The notes beneath the pieces are model-generated. The model searched no databases. It was not told where the DNA came from and saw only the letters and a program-made list of their open reading frames with translations. From Gammaproteobacteria bacterium (lineage in GTDB: Bacteria; Pseudomonadota; Gammaproteobacteria; Pseudomonadales; Pseudohongiellaceae), in the NCBI GenBank assembly GCA_947377625.1, contig CANCGR010000066.1, positions 1 through 9,060 of the forward strand: a stretch of DNA of 9,060 nt. The letters are read 5' to 3'. Positions 5,110 to 9,060 of this stretch are shown one piece after another; the first letter of the stretch is position 1, and each line of letters starts with the position of its first letter. A program made the translations under genes and the position numbers.

Positions 5110-5724
5110 ATGACAGATCACAAGAGCAGCAATGTAGTTTGGCAAGCCGGCAGGGTTGATCGTCAAACACGCCAGCAAATATTCAATCAGCAAGGTGCCA
5201 CACTGTGGTTCACCGGCCTCAGCGGTGCCGGCAAATCCACGCTGGCGTTTTTGCTTGAGCATTTGCTGGTAGAGCAAGGCTTCAAGGCCTATGTGCTCGA
5301 TGGCGACAACATCCGGCACGGGCTCAATGCCAATCTGGGTTTTTCTCCGGCTGACCGTGAAGAAAACATCCGCCGCGTCGGCGAAGTATCCAAGCTGTTT
5401 GCCGATGCCGGCATGATTGTGTTATCGAGTTTCATTTCGCCTTATCGCAAGGATCGCGCACTGGTACGCGAGCTGCATCAGGCGGCAGCCTTGCCCTTTC
5501 TGGAAATTTTCATCGACACTCCGCTTACTGTGTGCGAAGACCGCGATCCCAAACAGTTGTATGCGAAAGCGCGGCGCGGCGAGATCAAGGATTTCACCGG
5601 CATCAATTCACCTTATGAAATCCCTGAAGCACCGGAAGTCCACATCCAGCATGGCTCCACTCCTGCGCAACATGCCGAGCAAGTGCTGAGCTATCTGCGA
5701 GCACATCAGATCCTGCAGCGATAA
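5110..5724 (+). CDS. cysC: Adenylylsulfate (APS) kinase
   Basis: A 204-residue cytosolic enzyme that phosphorylates adenosine 5'-phosphosulfate with ATP to make PAPS, in assimilatory sulfate reduction or sulfation. Visible motifs are the P-loop GLSGAGKST (36-44), LDGDNIRHGLN (63-73), REENIRRVGEV (83-93), SSFISPYRKDR with Ser110 at the position of the E. coli phosphoserine, and the KARRGEIKDFTGI lid region. Length and order match E. coli CysC. ATG 5110 is preferred: the frame is open further back to 5002, but that would overlap the isomerase gene and add non-family residues. The ribosome site is weak, so translation may depend on the gene upstream, whose stop is 28 bp away. No cysD, cysN or cysH is in the window, so this copy is separated from the usual sulfate-activation cluster. 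Confidence 0.96.
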   Translation: MTDHKSSNVVWQAGRVDRQTRQQIFNQQGATLWFTGLSGAGKSTLAFLLEHLLVEQGFKAYVLDGDNIRHGLNANLGFSPADREENIRRVGEVSKLFADAGMIVLSSFISPYRKDRALVRELHQAAALPFLEIFIDTPLTVCEDRDPKQLYAKARRGEIKDFTGINSPYEIPEAPEVHIQHGSTPAQHAEQVLSYLRAHQILQR

Positions 5725-5740
5725 AACATGCCTGTTTTAT
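5721..5740. terminator. AT-rich hairpin at the cysC stop, weak bidirectional terminator candidate
   Basis: ATAAAACA (5721-5728) is an exact inverted repeat of TGTTTTAT (5733-5740) with a TGCC loop. It contains the cysC stop codon and lies between the convergent cysC and dinG genes. The stem has only one G-C pair in effect and the T-run is part of the stem, so termination would be weak. A second imperfect hairpin, CGCACA/TGTGCG (5758-5763 and 5776-5781), follows. Confidence 0.35.
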
Positions 5741-5794
5741 CCAAGTGAAATGACTCGCGCACAGCCATCGTTATTTGTGCGACTCGTGCGTGTA

Positions 5795-7930
5795 TTAAAG
5801 TATGCGGCGCTGATAAGGCGGCATCGATGACAGAATGGCCCGGCCGTAGGAGCGCGTCATCAAGCGTTCGTCGAGAATGGTGATAGTGCCGGTATCACTT
5901 TCACGCCGCAGCAAACGTCCGCTGGCCTGAATCAGTCGTAAACAAGCCTCCGGCACGCTGATCTCCTGGAACGGATTGCCTCCCTGCCCTTTGACCCAAT
6001 CACCGAGAGTGGCATCAATCGGATCATTCGGCACCGGGAACGGGATCTTGGCGATCACCACATGCGTGCAATATTCACCCGGTAAATCGATACCTTCTGC
6101 CATGCTGGCCAGCCCGAAAATGACATTGTTGCGGCCGGCATCCACTGCTGCTTTGTGCAGACGCAACAACTCCTGTTTGGAATAGTCATCCTGCGCCATC
6201 ACTTGCTGGCGGAATTCCGTTGGCAAGCCTTCCAGCACATCCAGCAGCTGCCGGCGTGAGCTGAACAGCACCAGTGCCCCCAGCTCTTTGGTCAATAATT
6301 GCGGCAGTATTTTGATGATGGCCTGGGTGTGTTCCTGCGATTTGGAAGGATCAAAGCCGCTCTTGGGGACTTGCAGCACGGCGGCTTCATGATGACTGAA
6401 AGGACTCTGGATCACCTGGCAAGAACTGCTGTCCGGCAAACCACAACGCTTGCGCAGAAAATCGAACGAGCCCAGCGTAGTCAGCGTGGCGGAAGTGAGT
6501 ACTGCGCCGAAACAACTTTCCCACAAGTAATCCTGCAGGGAACCCGCCGCCAGCACCGGACTGACGGCAACCGTGATTTCCAGTTCATTACCGAATTCAC
6601 GGAAGGTCAGCCAGCGCGCTTCAGGCACCGACTTTTCATTGTCACTGCGCGAGAAATGCAGGCAACATGCGGCCGCTTTTTCAACGCGTATCTGCGCACT
6701 GCCGAACAAGGGAAACCACAACTCGGCCTGCTGCCGCTCCACTTCACCGCCTTCCGTTTCCAGTGCAGCTTTCAACAGATCATTGATCTTGGCCAGTCGG
6801 GAAGCGAGCTCAATAAAATCCACCGACATGCCATCGAACAGTTCGCGCAACGACAGCTCCACGATGCCGCCATTGAAGACATACTGCAGCGTGCCACCGT
6901 CGGCCGAGGCTGATTCCGCCTTGTTGGCATAGTCACGCACCAGCCCAAACTGCTCATTAAGATGATTACGGGCGCGCTGCGATAACAGCGCCGCTTCTTC
7001 CAGCATGCCGGTGAAACGGTTGGGCGTTGGCACTTCCTGCTGCAGCCGCGTCAGGATAGTCGCGAACTGTTCCAGCCATTTGCCGGTACTGTTAAGCCGC
7101 AACTGATGCGAAAAATGCGAGAGGCTCTTGCCGGCCAACTGGTGGGCTTCATCGAAGATGTAAATGCTGTCGGCGGGCGCCGGCAGAATCACGCCGCCAC
7201 CGAGCGCCAGATCCGACAGAACCAGATCGTGATTGGCGATGATGCAATCGGCTTTCAGCAAACCTTCGCGGCTCTTGAAATAACAGCAACTGGAAAAGTA
7301 CGCACAGCGCGAGCCTGAGCATTGCCCAGCCTCTACTGCGACTGGCCTCCACTGGTCTTCTTCCATGACCTGCTTCCAGTCATCGCGATCACCTTGCCAT
7401 TCACCTTTGCCGAGCGCGTCCAGCATGCCTTCATACAAGCCACGATCGAGATCAGCCGGGTCCTGCAATTCCACCTTGAACAAATCGCGCATCGCATCGC
7501 TGCTGCTGTTGGCGCGCAGTGCGTTGTCGAGCTTGGCCAGACACAAATAACGTCCGCGCCCCTTGGCCAAGGCATAGGTGAATTGCAGGTCACAGTTTTG
7601 CAACAGATCAGGAATGTCCTTGAACAGCACTTGTTCCTGCAAGGCCACGGTGGCGGTGGCGATGATGAGTTTTTTGTCGAGCGCTTTGGCTACCGGCAAC
7701 GCCGACACCAGATAGGCCAGCGTTTTACCGGTGCCGGTACCGGCTTCCACCACGCATACGCCCGGCTCAGCGGAGGCACGCCGACCATCGGCATCGCAGT
7801 TCACCTGCGTGAGTGTTCTGGCAATGGCTGCAATCATTTGTTTCTGGCCGGCACGCGTCTGCAGTTGCTTGTTCTTGATCAACTGTGAATAGCTGGCCTG
7901 GATGTGTTGCTTCAGTTCATCCGACAACAT
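5795..7930 (-). CDS. dinG: ATP-dependent iron-sulfur DNA helicase DinG
   Basis: A 711-residue superfamily 2 helicase of the XPD/Rad3 group, close to the 716 residues of E. coli DinG, which unwinds 5'-overhang DNA, D-loops and R-loops. Motifs in order: Gln/motif region TRAGQKQMI (25-33), Walker A EAGTGTGKT (62-70), four cysteines for a [4Fe-4S] cluster (Cys130, Cys204, Cys209 and Cys215 or 216, within QCSGSRCAYFSSCC), DEAH (260-263), VLTSATL in the second half, GLASMAEGIDLPGE, and motif VI QASGRLLRRE (668-677). The reading frame is intact. ATG 7930 gives the family N-terminus, though no good Shine-Dalgarno precedes it. It follows the acyltransferase gene by 33 bp and is probably co-transcribed with it. 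E. coli dinG is LexA-controlled; I see no LexA-like CTGT-N8-ACAG directly upstream here, and any promoter before the acyltransferase is outside the window. Confidence 0.96.
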   Translation of the reverse strand: MLSDELKQHIQASYSQLIKNKQLQTRAGQKQMIAAIARTLTQVNCDADGRRASAEPGVCVVEAGTGTGKTLAYLVSALPVAKALDKKLIIATATVALQEQVLFKDIPDLLQNCDLQFTYALAKGRGRYLCLAKLDNALRANSSSDAMRDLFKVELQDPADLDRGLYEGMLDALGKGEWQGDRDDWKQVMEEDQWRPVAVEAGQCSGSRCAYFSSCCYFKSREGLLKADCIIANHDLVLSDLALGGGVILPAPADSIYIFDEAHQLAGKSLSHFSHQLRLNSTGKWLEQFATILTRLQQEVPTPNRFTGMLEEAALLSQRARNHLNEQFGLVRDYANKAESASADGGTLQYVFNGGIVELSLRELFDGMSVDFIELASRLAKINDLLKAALETEGGEVERQQAELWFPLFGSAQIRVEKAAACCLHFSRSDNEKSVPEARWLTFREFGNELEITVAVSPVLAAGSLQDYLWESCFGAVLTSATLTTLGSFDFLRKRCGLPDSSSCQVIQSPFSHHEAAVLQVPKSGFDPSKSQEHTQAIIKILPQLLTKELGALVLFSSRRQLLDVLEGLPTEFRQQVMAQDDYSKQELLRLHKAAVDAGRNNVIFGLASMAEGIDLPGEYCTHVVIAKIPFPVPNDPIDATLGDWVKGQGGNPFQEISVPEACLRLIQASGRLLRRESDTGTITILDERLMTRSYGRAILSSMPPYQRRIL

Positions 7931-7963
7931 GAATGGTGGATTCCAAAGCTGTGCGGGAGTCGA

Positions 7964-9060
7964 TCAAGACTGCGCAGATGCATGATCAAGCGCAATCCGG
8001 CGCAAGAGCGGATTGGCATACATCTGCAGGATATACGGATGCAAATGTTCCGGGGCTGCCTGCAAGCGCTTGCCAAACTCAATGCGTTTGGCTGCCAGCA
8101 CTGCTTCATGCACCCCGCACAGCGGCAGCATGCGCGAGAGATCGACAGCAGCAGGCTGCAACAACTCCAGCGCGACCAGATTGGAAGCATGCAGTCGGTA
8201 ATTGCCGACAATCTGGTTATCAATGGCGTCCACCACCTGCTCCGCCAGCGCGTCAGCCGGCACCTGCACGGGCATACCGAAACTGACATGCACCGCGCCT
8301 TTGTTGCCGATGATGCCGGTGAGGATACTTTGCACGTCGCTGTTCTCGTCCTTGATGAAGCGTCCTTGCGTTGCGACTGCATGCAGTTCGCCGGCCTTGG
8401 CCACATCGCAAGGATCATATTCGTAGGAGATCGCCACCGGCACAATGTTGAGCGCGTTGATCGCTACCGGCAGCGACAATTTGTTGCTGCTTTCGCGCCC
8501 AGCCATGTGCAGCATCTTGATGATGGCGGATTCAGTTTTGTCGATGCCATCTTTGGCGCGGCCTTCGCGTTGAGCTATCCACACATTCTGGCCAGTGTTG
8601 ATGCAATGGCTGATATAGCCCGATAACTGTTTGCTGGCGGCCAGCTTGTCGCGCCCCTGCAGCCCACGCTTGACGATGAAACTCTTGTTGAGCTTCATAA
8701 GCTTGCTCAGGAACGGGCGTTTCAACAGGTTGTCGCCAATGGCGATCTGCAAGGTGTCGAAATGGTGGTGGTACAGCATGTAATTGACCAGCGCCGGGTC
8801 CATCGAAATATCGCGATGGTTGCTGATGAACAAATAAGCGCTCGATGCGCTTAAATGTTCCAGCCCGCTCTGGACCAAGCCGGTAGTGGTGGTTTCAATC
8901 AGTTTGTCGAGGTATTGCTCAATGATGACCTGCACATCGTGAATGGTATTGGCATGACGCAATTGCTGCCGCAACCTGGACTGCACCAGTTTCGCGACCG
9001 GCCCGGGGAACCAGCGATAGGCTCTGGGGAAATTGAACTTGCCCAGTGCACGCGACAACT
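7964..9060 (-). CDS. PlsC-like glycerolipid acyltransferase, N-terminus beyond the window
   Basis: About 365 residues of a membrane-associated acyltransferase of the 1-acyl-glycerol-3-phosphate acyltransferase superfamily. Visible blocks: FISNHRDISMD (block I, near 8801-8830), NKSFIVKRG (block II), AQREGRAKDGID (block III, near 8541-8575) and VPVAISYEYDPCD (block IV). Together these fit a large (about 380-400 aa) proteobacterial form usually annotated as acyltransferase or 1-acyl-sn-glycerol-3-phosphate acyltransferase. Block I reads His-x5-Asp, not the classic His-x4-Asp. A TTG at 9058 could be a start, but relatives as I recall them have about 30 more N-terminal residues before the FNFPR segment, so the gene most likely begins past the right edge. 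It transfers an acyl chain to a lysophospholipid or related acceptor; the exact acceptor is not known. dinG follows 33 bp downstream. Confidence 0.88.
   Translation of the reverse strand, partial: LSRALGKFNFPRAYRWFPGPVAKLVQSRLRQQLRHANTIHDVQVIIEQYLDKLIETTTTGLVQSGLEHLSASSAYLFISNHRDISMDPALVNYMLYHHHFDTLQIAIGDNLLKRPFLSKLMKLNKSFIVKRGLQGRDKLAASKQLSGYISHCINTGQNVWIAQREGRAKDGIDKTESAIIKMLHMAGRESSNKLSLPVAINALNIVPVAISYEYDPCDVAKAGELHAVATQGRFIKDENSDVQSILTGIIGNKGAVHVSFGMPVQVPADALAEQVVDAIDNQIVGNYRLHASNLVALELLQPAAVDLSRMLPLCGVHEAVLAAKRIEFGKRLQAAPEHLHPYILQMYANPLLRRIALDHASAQS

Noticed and set aside
4227..5111. Minus-strand open frame of 294 codons opposite the prolyl isomerase gene
   Set aside because: It is a shadow of a gene with complete cyclophilin motifs; low-complexity His/Ala/Val composition with no recognisable domain.
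6299..6913. Plus-strand open frame of 204 codons within dinG
   Set aside because: It is antisense to an intact helicase frame with all motifs; no family resemblance or ribosome site.
7716..7745. Repetitive palindrome-like bases (ACCGGTGCCGGTACCGG) in dinG
   Set aside because: This is explained by the alternating Gly-Thr codons of the Walker A motif.
7904..8626. Plus-strand open frame of 240 codons across the dinG/acyltransferase junction
   Set aside because: It is antisense to conserved acyltransferase blocks, and its composition is that expected of a reverse-strand shadow.

Overview
This is an ordinary-looking chromosomal stretch of a proteobacterium, most likely a gammaproteobacterium. 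The evidence is a DinG of the E. coli type and length, a stand-alone CysC, a TIGR02647-type small protein and an exported cyclophilin with a large internal insert, together with moderate GC content and dense packing. The lineage is inferred from remembered family distributions, not from a search. I see no phage, transposon, CRISPR, tRNA or rRNA.

Layout. Positions 1-973 (+) hold the 3' part of an SGNH/GDSL hydrolase gene followed 40 bp later by a gene for an exported VOC-fold protein. The pair is closed by a strong intrinsic terminator (1011-1057). A regulatory stretch follows: a 12-bp perfect palindrome, a 9-bp tandem repeat and a promoter with a perfect TATAAT. It leads to a monocistronic gene (1225-2316, +) for an exported DUF5715 protein with an M15-like zinc motif and two C-terminal LysM domains. 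Convergent to it is a small minus-strand operon: an FmdB-type zinc ribbon (2608-2862) and a TIGR02647 family protein (2361-2606), separated by 1 bp.

Divergent from the FmdB gene is a three-gene plus-strand run (3016-5724): a signalling protein made of an HPt-like domain and two receiver domains with no output domain, an exported cyclophilin-type prolyl isomerase whose GTG start overlaps the preceding stop (GTGA), and cysC (adenylylsulfate kinase). A TATAAT box preceded immediately by a 14-bp inverted repeat is the likely promoter/operator. The right third is a minus-strand pair: a glycerolipid acyltransferase (its N-terminus runs off the window) and, 33 bp downstream, the iron-sulfur helicase dinG (5795-7930), which converges on cysC.

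The genes do not form one pathway. They cover envelope maintenance (LysM/DUF5715, periplasmic prolyl isomerase, acyltransferase), signalling (HPt-REC-REC), sulfate assimilation (CysC) and DNA repair (DinG). The points most worth a second look are the output-less HPt-REC-REC protein and its putative operator, the cyclophilin with a roughly 90-residue insert in its catalytic domain, and the M15-like DUF5715-LysM protein with its palindrome-bearing promoter. Nothing here is firm evidence of a wholly new system.
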